Shown here one piece after another: positions 24,091-32,211 of a stretch of 45,910 nt of DNA. Within the stretch, counting starts at the first letter, position 1; every line of letters starts with the position of its first letter. The stretch covers positions 1 through 45,910 of the forward strand of contig JAWXVE010000007.1 in assembly GCA_044425575.1 (NCBI GenBank), given 5' to 3'. Under the pieces are notes generated by a model. That model searched no databases, had not been told where the DNA came from, and saw nothing but the letters and a program-made list of their open reading frames with translations. A program made the translations under genes and the position numbers. This stretch comes from JAWXVE01 sp044425575. Its GTDB lineage: Bacteria > Bacillota > Clostridia > Lachnospirales > Lachnospiraceae.

Positions 24091-25380
24091 ATGACATATA
24101 AGCAAGCAATGGAATATGTAGAAGAGGTGAGCCAGTATGGAAGTGTGCTCGGTCTTGAGAGTATGCAAAGATTACTAGCTTATTTTCACAATCCTCACAA
24201 ACAATTAAAGTGCATTCATGTGGCAGGTACCAATGGGAAAGGTTCTACCATTGCTTTTTTATCGGCAATACTCATGGGAGCAAAGTATCGAGTGGGACGA
24301 TATGTATCCCCAACGATTTCCTCCTACTGCGAGCGAATTCAAGTGAATGAAAGAACTATTTCACAGAAGAAACTTGCCTTTTATATGGAACAAGTAAAAG
24401 AAGCTTGTGAATATCTTGTAGAATCAGGATATTCTCACCCAACAATCTTTGAAATTGAAACAGTAATTGGATTTTTGTATTATGGTGAGCAAAAATGTGA
24501 TATTATTCTATTAGAAACGGGATTAGGCGGAAGGTTAGATGCAACTAATGTAATTGAATCACCTCTTGTCTCTGTAATTACGGCTATTAGTATGGATCAT
24601 ATGACATTTTTAGGGGATACCATAGAAGCTATTGCAAGGGAGAAGGCGGGTATTATTAAGACTGGTTGTCCAGTGGTGACCTGGGAACAAAGCCCAGTCA
24701 TTGATCGGGTGATTAGAGAGATAGCGTGTCAACAAAAAGCTCCCCTTTATTGGTGTAAGAAAGAAGAATATACAAGTTATCGCCAATTCAAGCAGAAACA
24801 AGTATTTACCTATGGAACTTATGGAAAGATGGAGATTACCTTACTAGGCAAACATCAAGTTACTAATGGAATACTTGCCTTAAAAACAGTAGAAGTATTG
24901 GGTGAGCTAGGATACCAAGTGACGGAAGATGCAATTAAGCAAGGATTATATAAAGCAAAGTGGTTTGGACGATTCACTCAGATTGGGAAAGGACCAGACG
25001 TATATATAGATGGAGCACACAATGTGGATGCAGCAATGAAGTTAGTAGATGCTCTTGAGGATTATTGGAAAGAGAAAGAAATCCTCTATATTGTGGGAAT
25101 GTTACGCGATAAGGAATGCGACAAAGTTTTAGAAATAACAGCTCCCTATGCATCACAGATTATTACCATTACACCACCTAATCAGCCTCGTGCCATGCAC
25201 GCTTATGAATTAGCACAAGTGGCTCAATGTTATCATAGAAGTGTGACAGCAGCAGATAGTATTTTAGAAGCAGTGGAAATGAGTTATTTATTAGCGAAGA
25301 AGGAACATATGATTCTAGCATTTGGCTCCTTGACCTTTCTAGGAGCATTTAGTGAATTAATACGTAATAGGAGAAGTTAA
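24091..25380 (+). CDS. folC: Folylpolyglutamate synthase / dihydrofolate synthase
   Basis: FolC (429 residues) adds glutamate to dihydropteroate and then to folates, using ATP. Landmarks are HVAGTNGKGSTIAFLSAIL (P-loop, about 45-60), the ETGLGGRLDATNVI loop near 145, MDHMTFLGDTIEAIAREKAGI, and DGAHNVDAA in the C-terminal Mur-ligase domain. It is the first gene of a tight folate operon: folE follows 4 bases later, then the HD gene, folP and folBK. The ATG has AAAGGTGG upstream and lies 16 bases after the MATE gene, so read-through from there is possible. Confidence 0.95.
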   Translation: MTYKQAMEYVEEVSQYGSVLGLESMQRLLAYFHNPHKQLKCIHVAGTNGKGSTIAFLSAILMGAKYRVGRYVSPTISSYCERIQVNERTISQKKLAFYMEQVKEACEYLVESGYSHPTIFEIETVIGFLYYGEQKCDIILLETGLGGRLDATNVIESPLVSVITAISMDHMTFLGDTIEAIAREKAGIIKTGCPVVTWEQSPVIDRVIREIACQQKAPLYWCKKEEYTSYRQFKQKQVFTYGTYGKMEITLLGKHQVTNGILALKTVEVLGELGYQVTEDAIKQGLYKAKWFGRFTQIGKGPDVYIDGAHNVDAAMKLVDALEDYWKEKEILYIVGMLRDKECDKVLEITAPYASQIITITPPNQPRAMHAYELAQVAQCYHRSVTAADSILEAVEMSYLLAKKEHMILAFGSLTFLGAFSELIRNRRS

Positions 25381-25384
25381 ATAG

Positions 25385-25939
25385 ATGAATCAAGAAAAAG
25401 TGGAACATGCAATTGCTTTATTACTAGAGGCAATGGGAGAAGATCCAACGAGAGAAGGCTTAGTAGATACACCCAATCGCATTGCTAGAATGTACGAAGA
25501 AATCTTCGAGGGAATGGGAAAGACTGCAGAGGAGCATTTAAAGAAACGCTTTCAAGTAACCAGTAACGAAATGGTACTAGAGAAAGAGATTCTCTTCCAC
25601 TCTATGTGTGAGCATCATTTCATGCCGTTTTTTGGGTGTGCCCATGTTGCGTACATTCCTAATGGAGAAGTAGTGGGGATTAGTAAGTTAGCTAGAACGG
25701 TGGAAGTTTATGCCAGAAGACCACAGATTCAAGAGCAAATGACTGCCCAGATTGCAGATGCGATTATGAAATATTTACAGCCAAAAGGCGTTATGGTTAT
25801 GGTGGAAGCAGAACATATGTGTATGTCTATGCGAGGAGTGAAGAAATCAGGCAGTCAGACGGTTACTATAGCAACACGAGGCGAATACGAAGAGAAAGAA
25901 TCCCTAAGAAATGAATTCTTTGCCATGGTTCGCTCCTAG
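25385..25939 (+). CDS. folE: GTP cyclohydrolase I
   Basis: FolE converts GTP to 7,8-dihydroneopterin triphosphate, the first step of folate synthesis. The 184-residue protein keeps the zinc ligands in FHSMCEHHFMPFFG (about 72-85) and EAEHMCMSMRGV (third Zn Cys), plus GISKLARTVEVYARRPQIQE, KKSGSQTVT and the N-terminal EDPTREGLVDTPNR. This is the Zn-dependent type IA enzyme, not FolE2. It is translated immediately after folC and followed without a gap by the HD-domain gene. Confidence 0.97.
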   Translation: MNQEKVEHAIALLLEAMGEDPTREGLVDTPNRIARMYEEIFEGMGKTAEEHLKKRFQVTSNEMVLEKEILFHSMCEHHFMPFFGCAHVAYIPNGEVVGISKLARTVEVYARRPQIQEQMTAQIADAIMKYLQPKGVMVMVEAEHMCMSMRGVKKSGSQTVTIATRGEYEEKESLRNEFFAMVRS

Positions 25940-25951
25940 GTGGATGAAGTG

Positions 25952-26434
25952 ATGAAGCAAGTGAATCAAATCATGCAAATGCAAGAATATAGAGAATGCT
26001 ACGATGCTATTTGGCAACTAGAAATGGAACGTCCCTATTGTAAACATGATATGGGACATTTTCTAGATGTGGCAAGAATCGCTTGTATAATGAAAGAAGA
26101 GCGGGGATTGTCTATTCCAAGAGAAGCTATTTATATGGTAGGTATCCTACATGATATCGGTCGCCATTTACAATATAGAGAAGGAATTCCTCATGAAATA
26201 GCAAGTGCAAAGATTGCTAGAAATTTATTAGAAACCATTGCATACGATCCTTCGTCTACAGAGGAAATTGTAAAAGCTATAGAAAGTCATCGTAATAAAA
26301 TGGTTGCAAATACCAATACGTTTGCAGGGATTATATACGATGCAGATAAAGCAAGTAGAGCGTGTTATGATTGTAAAGTACAAGATAAGTGTAATTGGAG
26401 CCATGAGAAGAAGAATCTTGAAATTAAGTATTAA
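25952..26434 (+). CDS. HD-domain phosphohydrolase in the folate operon
   Basis: The 160-residue soluble protein has an HD metal site: H in KHDMGHFLDVAR (about 31-42), LHDIGRHLQY (HD pair near 70), HEIASAKIARNLL and a late D in IIYDADKAS (about 132). A short Cys cluster follows: CYDCKVQDKC. HD proteins hydrolyse phosphate mono- or diesters of nucleotides and similar compounds. It sits between folE, which makes dihydroneopterin triphosphate, and folP and folB, which need the dephosphorylated pterin. No Nudix FolQ is seen in the operon, so it is a good candidate for a dihydroneopterin phosphate hydrolase; that is inference. AGGTGG 8 nt upstream selects the ATG at 25952 over the GTG at 25940. Confidence 0.82.
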   Translation: MKQVNQIMQMQEYRECYDAIWQLEMERPYCKHDMGHFLDVARIACIMKEERGLSIPREAIYMVGILHDIGRHLQYREGIPHEIASAKIARNLLETIAYDPSSTEEIVKAIESHRNKMVANTNTFAGIIYDADKASRACYDCKVQDKCNWSHEKKNLEIKY

Positions 26435-26472
26435 ATTGAACTAACTTTGAGCGAGAAAGGAAAAACTCTTAA

Positions 26473-27288
26473 ATGATAATAGGAAAGAAAGAGTATGATT
26501 TTAATCGTCACACCCATGTAATGGGAATCTTAAATGTAACACCAGATTCTTTTTCCGATGGTGGATGTTACAATGACGTGGAAAAGGCTTGTATACGAGT
26601 AGAAGAGATGATTGCCCAAGGGGCTGATTTCATTGATATTGGTGCGGAATCTACGAGGCCTGGACACAGTGTAGTTGAAGAAGCTGAAGAATTAGAGCGT
26701 TTATTGCCAGTAATTGAACGTATCAAAAGAGAGTACGAGATTCCCCTTTCTCTCGATACATATAAAGGGAATGTTGCAAATTATGGAATACAAGCAGGTG
26801 TGGACCTCATTAATGATGTATGGGGATTACAACATGATGAAGTAATGGGAACAGTGATTGCACAAAGCGGAATTCCATGCGTCTTAATGCATAATCGAAA
26901 AAATGGGCATTACACTGATTTTATGGTGGACGTTACGGAGGATATGAGGACCTTAATTCATAGAGCCAAGGAAACAGGAATTGTAAAAGACCAGATTATA
27001 TTAGATGTGGGAATTGGATTTGCCAAGACTTATGAGCAGAACTTGACTATACTGAATCGGTTAGGTGAATTTTCACAGTTTGGTTATCCCTTATTATTAG
27101 GAACTTCCCGCAAATCAGTTATTTATCGTACGTTACAAAGTGTTCCAACAGATTGCTTAGAGGGAACTCTTGCTACAACAGTGTGCGCAGTTATGAACAG
27201 ATGTGGATTAGTCCGCGTTCATGATATTGCTGAAAATGTTCGTACCATACGAATGGCCGAGGCAATTAGAGAGGAAAGTGGCACGTAA
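26473..27288 (+). CDS. folP: Dihydropteroate synthase
   Basis: FolP joins hydroxymethyl-dihydropterin pyrophosphate with p-aminobenzoate and is the sulfonamide target. The 271-residue TIM barrel shows MGILNVTPDSFSDGG (about 17-31), DIGAESTRPGH, LSLDTYKGNVA (family usually DTxKxxVA), DVGIGFAKTYEQN, LLLGTSRKS and RVHD at the end. All pterin- and pABA-binding segments look intact. It starts 38 bases after the HD gene behind GAGAAAGGA, and its stop directly abuts the folBK start. Confidence 0.97.
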   Translation: MIIGKKEYDFNRHTHVMGILNVTPDSFSDGGCYNDVEKACIRVEEMIAQGADFIDIGAESTRPGHSVVEEAEELERLLPVIERIKREYEIPLSLDTYKGNVANYGIQAGVDLINDVWGLQHDEVMGTVIAQSGIPCVLMHNRKNGHYTDFMVDVTEDMRTLIHRAKETGIVKDQIILDVGIGFAKTYEQNLTILNRLGEFSQFGYPLLLGTSRKSVIYRTLQSVPTDCLEGTLATTVCAVMNRCGLVRVHDIAENVRTIRMAEAIREESGT

Positions 27289-28125
27289 ATGGATGTGATT
27301 AAGATTGAGGATTTAGAAGTGTTTGCCCATCATGGAGTGTTAGAAGAGGAAACAAGAAATGGACAAAAATTCTATGTAAATGCCAAGCTCTATACTAAGA
27401 CAAGGGCAGCAGGAATCAGGGATTCCTTGTACCACTCTACCCATTATGGAGAGGTATGTGAATTCATTACCAATCATATGAAAGAGCATACATACTTACT
27501 CATTGAACGCGTAGCAGAAATGTTGGCACAGGGGATTTTAATAGATTTCCCCAACCTCCGTGGGATTACCATTGAAATACGAAAGCCATATGCTCCTATT
27601 CCTCTACTGTTTAAATCGGTATCAGTGGAAATTACAAGATGTTGGCATCAGGTCTATGTGGCGGTGGGATCCAATATGGGGAATTCTTATGAATATATTC
27701 AAGAAGCAGTAGATAAGATTCAAAGAGATGGCTTATGCAAGGGAGTGCAAGTATCCCAATTAATTAAGACAAAGCCATACGGAGGAGTGGAACAAGATGA
27801 TTTTGTAAATGGTGTCATGCAATTAGAAACGCTATATGAGCCACTAGAATTCTTACATAAGTTACAAGAAATAGAAGAGGAAGCCAATCGGGAACGTGTG
27901 ATTCATTGGGGCCCTAGAACTTTAGATTTAGATATCTTATATTACGATAATGAGATTCTATATTCTAAAGAACTTACGATTCCTCATTACGATATGTTAA
28001 ATCGTGACTTTGTACTACGACCTTTGGCACAATTAGACCCTTACGTATTACATCCTATTGAGAAGAAGACAAGTGAGAGATTGCTACAGGAGTTAGAACA
28101 GAAATTACAAATAGAAACAGAATAA
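27289..28125 (+). CDS. folBK: Bifunctional dihydroneopterin aldolase / HPPK
   Basis: This 278-residue fusion combines two consecutive folate steps. Residues 1-120 are FolB: IKIEDLEVFAHHGVLEEETRNGQKF, with the catalytic Lys in IEIRKPYAPI. Residues 122-278 are FolK, 6-hydroxymethyl-dihydropterin pyrophosphokinase: VAVGSNMGNSYEYIQEAV, TKPYGGVEQDDFVNGV and HWGPRTLDLDILYYDN, whose Asp pair binds Mg. Such fusions occur in several Firmicutes and channel the pterin. The start codon follows the folP stop with no gap. The next gene (pheA) begins about 15 bases on. Confidence 0.95.
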   Translation: MDVIKIEDLEVFAHHGVLEEETRNGQKFYVNAKLYTKTRAAGIRDSLYHSTHYGEVCEFITNHMKEHTYLLIERVAEMLAQGILIDFPNLRGITIEIRKPYAPIPLLFKSVSVEITRCWHQVYVAVGSNMGNSYEYIQEAVDKIQRDGLCKGVQVSQLIKTKPYGGVEQDDFVNGVMQLETLYEPLEFLHKLQEIEEEANRERVIHWGPRTLDLDILYYDNEILYSKELTIPHYDMLNRDFVLRPLAQLDPYVLHPIEKKTSERLLQELEQKLQIETE

Positions 28126-28140
28126 ATGGGGGTGATAGAA

Positions 28141-29268
28141 GTGGATTTACTACAAATAAGAGATGAAATTGATCAGATTGATCAAGAATTAGTTCGGTTA
28201 TATGAGAAAAGAATGGACATTGTAGAAGCGGTAGCTCAGTATAAGATTCAAACAGATAAACCAATATTCGATAAGGAGCGAGAATTACAAAAGTTAGCCG
28301 CTGTATCGGAGCAGGCACAAAATCCATTTAATGCATTTGCCATTGAACAATTATTTGAACAGATTATGACCATGAGTCGAAAACTGCAATATGAATTATT
28401 AGCAAAACATGGAAAAGGCTATGTGGAGCATTTTCAAACAATGGAGAGGGTGAATAAAGAAAAAGCCAAGGTGATTTTCCAAGGAGCTATTGGAGCATAC
28501 TCAGAAGTAGCCATGAAACAATATTTTGGAGAAGAAGTAGATGCGTACAGTGTAGAAACATTTAAAGATGCTATGAGTGCAATTCAAGAGAAGAAAGCAG
28601 ACTTTGCAGTGTTACCAATTGAGAATTCTTCTGCTGGTACTGTTAATGAAATCTATGACCTATTAGTGGATTATGAAATCTATATTGTGGCAGAACAAGT
28701 TATACAAGTGGAACATTATCTCTTAGGTATAGAAGGAAGTTCTATAGACAGAATTGAACGTGTCTATTCTCATGCACAATCGCTTATGCAAAGTGCTAGA
28801 TTTCTAGACTATCACCCACAGTGGCAGCAGATTAGTATGAAGAATAATGCATTTGCCACACAAAAAGTAGCACAAGATGCAGATGTTTCCCAAGCAGCCA
28901 TTGCAAGCAAACAGGCAGGAGAGCTATATGGTTTAGTACCATTACAAGCAGCAGTTAATGATAATCCAAACAATGCTACTCGTTTTATTGTAATCGCCAA
29001 TGAGAAATGTTCTTTAGAAGGTGCGAAGAAGATTAGTGTATGCTTTGAAGTACCACACACAAGCGGTTCGCTCTATCGCGTGTTATCACATTTTATTTAT
29101 AACAACCTAAATATGACTAAAATTGAAAGTCGTCCTGTTGGTGGTAAGAACTGGGAGTATCGATTTTTTGTAGATTTTGAAGGATGTCTTAGAGATAGCG
29201 CAGTACAGAATGCACTTCGCTCCATTCAAGATGAGGTGAAATACCTTAAAATACTTGGAAATTATTAG
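28141..29268 (+). CDS. pheA: Chorismate mutase / prephenate dehydratase (P-protein)
   Basis: PheA converts chorismate to phenylpyruvate on the phenylalanine branch. The 375-residue protein has an AroQ-type mutase (about 1-85; IRDEIDQIDQELVRLYEKRM, VAQYK), a prephenate dehydratase (about 105-285; FQGAIGAYSEVAMKQYF, VLPIENSSAGTVNEIYDLL, NATRFIVI) and a C-terminal ACT domain (SGSLYRVLSHF...IESRP) for feedback by phenylalanine. I take GTG 28141 as start because GGGGGTGA lies 6 nt ahead. The ATG at 28126 overlaps the region before that site. It is probably the last gene of the folate operon transcript, linked through chorismate metabolism. Confidence 0.95.
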   Translation: MDLLQIRDEIDQIDQELVRLYEKRMDIVEAVAQYKIQTDKPIFDKERELQKLAAVSEQAQNPFNAFAIEQLFEQIMTMSRKLQYELLAKHGKGYVEHFQTMERVNKEKAKVIFQGAIGAYSEVAMKQYFGEEVDAYSVETFKDAMSAIQEKKADFAVLPIENSSAGTVNEIYDLLVDYEIYIVAEQVIQVEHYLLGIEGSSIDRIERVYSHAQSLMQSARFLDYHPQWQQISMKNNAFATQKVAQDADVSQAAIASKQAGELYGLVPLQAAVNDNPNNATRFIVIANEKCSLEGAKKISVCFEVPHTSGSLYRVLSHFIYNNLNMTKIESRPVGGKNWEYRFFVDFEGCLRDSAVQNALRSIQDEVKYLKILGNY

Positions 29269-29341
29269 AAGTTTTTACATGGATTTGCTAGACGTACGGA
29301 TTTCATTGTAATTAAATAAGAGAAAAGGGCAGGTAGGATTG

Positions 29342-30655
29342 ATGAATAAAACAGAGATGGTTCTCTACGGAACTGGACAGTCAACTATAATGGATGCAAT
29401 ATGGCAATTAGAGGAGTGTAGAAGGAACGGGAATGATAAGGAGAAACATAGGGCAATTTATAGTACCTTTATAAAAGAGTTAATTCAATTTGCACATACC
29501 TATGGATTTCACGGAAATCTTTATCATGGTTATTTAACACATTTCATAGTAACCGATGAAAATCCCTTTAGTTATGGTTGTGAAAGGCATGGGCAGGAAA
29601 TAGGAAACTTGCAGCAGCTGGCAGAAGAAGATTGTAGAATTTGGCAGTGGTACTATGCATATGATTTTAAAGCATTAGATGAATTGTTTGAAACGTCCTA
29701 TGCAGAAGTATTAACTACATATGAACCTAGTAATGTGGGGGCTAGTTGTTATCCTGATGATGTGGTAAGAGCCATTGGACAATTATCTGTGAAGCTTGCT
29801 AGTTGTAGAGAAGTTAAGGACTTCATCCACTCTATAAAGGGATTTTATAATACATATGGTGTTGGTCAAATGGGCTTGCATATGGCATTTCGTATTGGAA
29901 GGAAAGGGCAAGAAGTTGCGTTAGAACCCATAGCACAAGTGGAACAGGTGGGATTAGAAGATTTAATTGGATATGACATACCAAAGCAAAAGCTAATTGA
30001 GAATACAGAATCATTTCTAACAGGAAAAAAAGCAAATAATTGCTTGCTATTCGGAGATGCAGGAACAGGAAAGTCTTCTAGTATAAAAGGCATATTAAAT
30101 GAATATTATTCCCAAGGACTACGTATGATTGAAGTATACAAGCATGAATTTCAAAGTTTAAATGATGTGGTTGCACTAATAAGAAATCGTAATTATAAGT
30201 TTATTATTTATATGGATGATTTAAGTTTTGAAGAATTTGAAATTGATTATAAGTACTTAAAAGCTGTTATTGAAGGTGGATTGGAAGATAAAGCAGATAA
30301 TGTATTAATCTATGCTACCTCCAATCGACGTCATTTAATACGTGAGAATTTTCGGGATAAAGAAGAGTACCATGAAGATTTACACGGGAGCGATACAGTA
30401 CAAGAGAAATTATCCCTTGCAGCACGGTTTGGTGTATCTATTTATTTTGGCGCTCCAAACCGAAAAGAATTTCACGCAATTGTAAAAGGACTTGCAAAGC
30501 GGTACCACCTTGAGAAGTCAGAAGAAGAATTGTGTATGGAAGCAAATCAATGGGAACTAGCTCACGGTGGATTATCTGGGAGAACTGCACAACAATTTAT
30601 GAACTACTTACTAGGTAAGCAAGGGATAAAGGAGAGTGAAGAACATGGCAATTAA
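29342..30655 (+). CDS. DUF815 family AAA+ ATP-binding protein
   Basis: The protein has 437 residues. The N-terminal half (1-200) is helical and unfamiliar. The C-terminal half is the DUF815 AAA+ module: DLIGYDIPKQKLIENTESFL, Walker A FGDAGTGKSS (about 237-246), Walker B IYMDDLSFEE (about 288-297), sensor-1-like YATSNRRHLI and arginine-containing FRDKEEYHEDLHGSDTVQEK, then a C-terminal lid. DUF815 proteins are widespread in bacteria without an established role. The start at 29342 has GGCAGGTAGGAT ahead. The end overlaps ppx by 11 bases, so the ATPase is translationally coupled to the polyphosphate genes. Confidence 0.88.
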   Translation: MNKTEMVLYGTGQSTIMDAIWQLEECRRNGNDKEKHRAIYSTFIKELIQFAHTYGFHGNLYHGYLTHFIVTDENPFSYGCERHGQEIGNLQQLAEEDCRIWQWYYAYDFKALDELFETSYAEVLTTYEPSNVGASCYPDDVVRAIGQLSVKLASCREVKDFIHSIKGFYNTYGVGQMGLHMAFRIGRKGQEVALEPIAQVEQVGLEDLIGYDIPKQKLIENTESFLTGKKANNCLLFGDAGTGKSSSIKGILNEYYSQGLRMIEVYKHEFQSLNDVVALIRNRNYKFIIYMDDLSFEEFEIDYKYLKAVIEGGLEDKADNVLIYATSNRRHLIRENFRDKEEYHEDLHGSDTVQEKLSLAARFGVSIYFGAPNRKEFHAIVKGLAKRYHLEKSEEELCMEANQWELAHGGLSGRTAQQFMNYLLGKQGIKESEEHGN

Positions 30656-32189
30656 AACATTTGCAGCCATTAATATTGGTTCATATGAATTAACTATGAA
30701 AATATTTGAACATTCTCCAAGAATTGGCATGAGAGAGATTGACCACATACGCCATAAGATTGATCTAGGCGCCAATATGTATGATAAGGGGACCATTCCC
30801 TATACCAATGTGGAGGAAATGTGTCGCGTACTTGGAGAATTTGTAGGGATTATGAATGCATATCATGTGGAGGAATATCGAGCATATGGAACAAGTGCCA
30901 TGCGAGAGACGAAGAACGCACTCTTAATTCTTGAACAAATTCGTATTAAAACGGGATTGACTGTTACAGTAGTAGCTAACTCAGAACAGCGATTTCTAGA
31001 TTATAAATCCATTCTATTTAAAGGCAATCCATTTAAAAAGCAGATGGAAAAAGGAACAGCTATTGTAGATATTGGTGGTGGTAGTATACAAATCTCCCTA
31101 TTTGAACAAGGCACTCTTGTTACCACACAAAATATTCGGTTAGGTGTGTTACGCTTACGCGATAAGGTGTTTAAGCTAAAGCCTAGCCAAGACCAAATTG
31201 AAGGTCTGGTAGATGAGCTCATTATGAATCAACTATTTGCTTTTAAGAAGTTGTATTTAAAAGAGAGAGAAATTACTACCATGTCTATTGTAGATGATTA
31301 TGTTTCTGTTTTATATCCAAGGGAACATATACTACAAGAATTTAGTGATGAGATTAAAGTAGAACAATTCTATGAATTTGTAGCTAGTTTAAAGGCTAAA
31401 GGTAAAGAACAATTAAGCAGGGAATATCAGGTGGATGATGATACGCTCATTCTCCTATATATGGCAGCACTTATTGTGAAAAAGATTGCCAACATCTTAA
31501 ATGTACAAACAATTTGGGCATCAGGTGCTACCTTGTGCGATGGAATTGCTTACGAATACGCTCATGATAATCGTTGTATTCCTAATCTCCATAACTTTGA
31601 ACAAGATATTCTCCATTCTGCACTACAAATGAACAAGAAATATGAGGTGAGCAAGAAGCGGGCAGAGGCAGATGAAGCCAATGCCATTACCATCTTTAAA
31701 GCTATGAGAAGAATTCATGGGTTAGGGGAGCGAGAATTACTCTTGTTGCGATTAGCAGCTATTTTGCATGATACAGGTAAATATATTAGCCTTTCTCTAG
31801 TAGGGGAATGTTCCTATAGTATTATTACAGGAACGGAAATTATTGGATTATCCCATAAAGAGCGAATTATGGTAGCATGTATGGCAAAATATAATCATGT
31901 AGATTTTGAATATTATAATATGATGTCCAAAGTACATCCAATTGACCAGGAAACATACTTAACTATTTCAAAATTAACGGCAATTCTACGCGTGGCTAGT
32001 GCACTGAATAAAAGTCATAAACAAAAATTTAAAGAAGTGAAAGCAACCTTAAAAGACAATCAACTATTCATTCGTGTTATGACTCATGAAAATATTATAC
32101 TAGAACGAGGCCTAATGGAAGAAAGAAGTAAGTTGTTTGAGGATGTATTTAGTGTGACAATTTCATTAAGTCAAAAACGAAATGTATAG
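30645..32189 (+). CDS. ppx: Exopolyphosphatase / pppGpp phosphohydrolase family (Ppx/GppA) with HD domain
   Basis: The 514-residue protein has a two-part ASKHA phosphatase core (AAINIGSYELTMKIFE at the start, YGTSAMRET, VDIGGGSIQISLFEQG near 140) and a C-terminal HD domain (LLRLAAILHDTGKYISLS, about 365-380). It should release phosphate from polyphosphate ends and/or hydrolyse pppGpp; the family cannot be split by sequence here, but overlap with ppk favours polyphosphate. The first motif reads NIGSYE instead of DIGSNS-type, a moderate change in the phosphate-1 loop. The start at 30645 has GGAGA 9 nt upstream and overlaps the DUF815 gene. Confidence 0.92.
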   Translation: MAIKTFAAINIGSYELTMKIFEHSPRIGMREIDHIRHKIDLGANMYDKGTIPYTNVEEMCRVLGEFVGIMNAYHVEEYRAYGTSAMRETKNALLILEQIRIKTGLTVTVVANSEQRFLDYKSILFKGNPFKKQMEKGTAIVDIGGGSIQISLFEQGTLVTTQNIRLGVLRLRDKVFKLKPSQDQIEGLVDELIMNQLFAFKKLYLKEREITTMSIVDDYVSVLYPREHILQEFSDEIKVEQFYEFVASLKAKGKEQLSREYQVDDDTLILLYMAALIVKKIANILNVQTIWASGATLCDGIAYEYAHDNRCIPNLHNFEQDILHSALQMNKKYEVSKKRAEADEANAITIFKAMRRIHGLGERELLLLRLAAILHDTGKYISLSLVGECSYSIITGTEIIGLSHKERIMVACMAKYNHVDFEYYNMMSKVHPIDQETYLTISKLTAILRVASALNKSHKQKFKEVKATLKDNQLFIRVMTHENIILERGLMEERSKLFEDVFSVTISLSQKRNV

Positions 32190-32211
32190 AAAGCCATATA
32201 AGGAGAAAATT

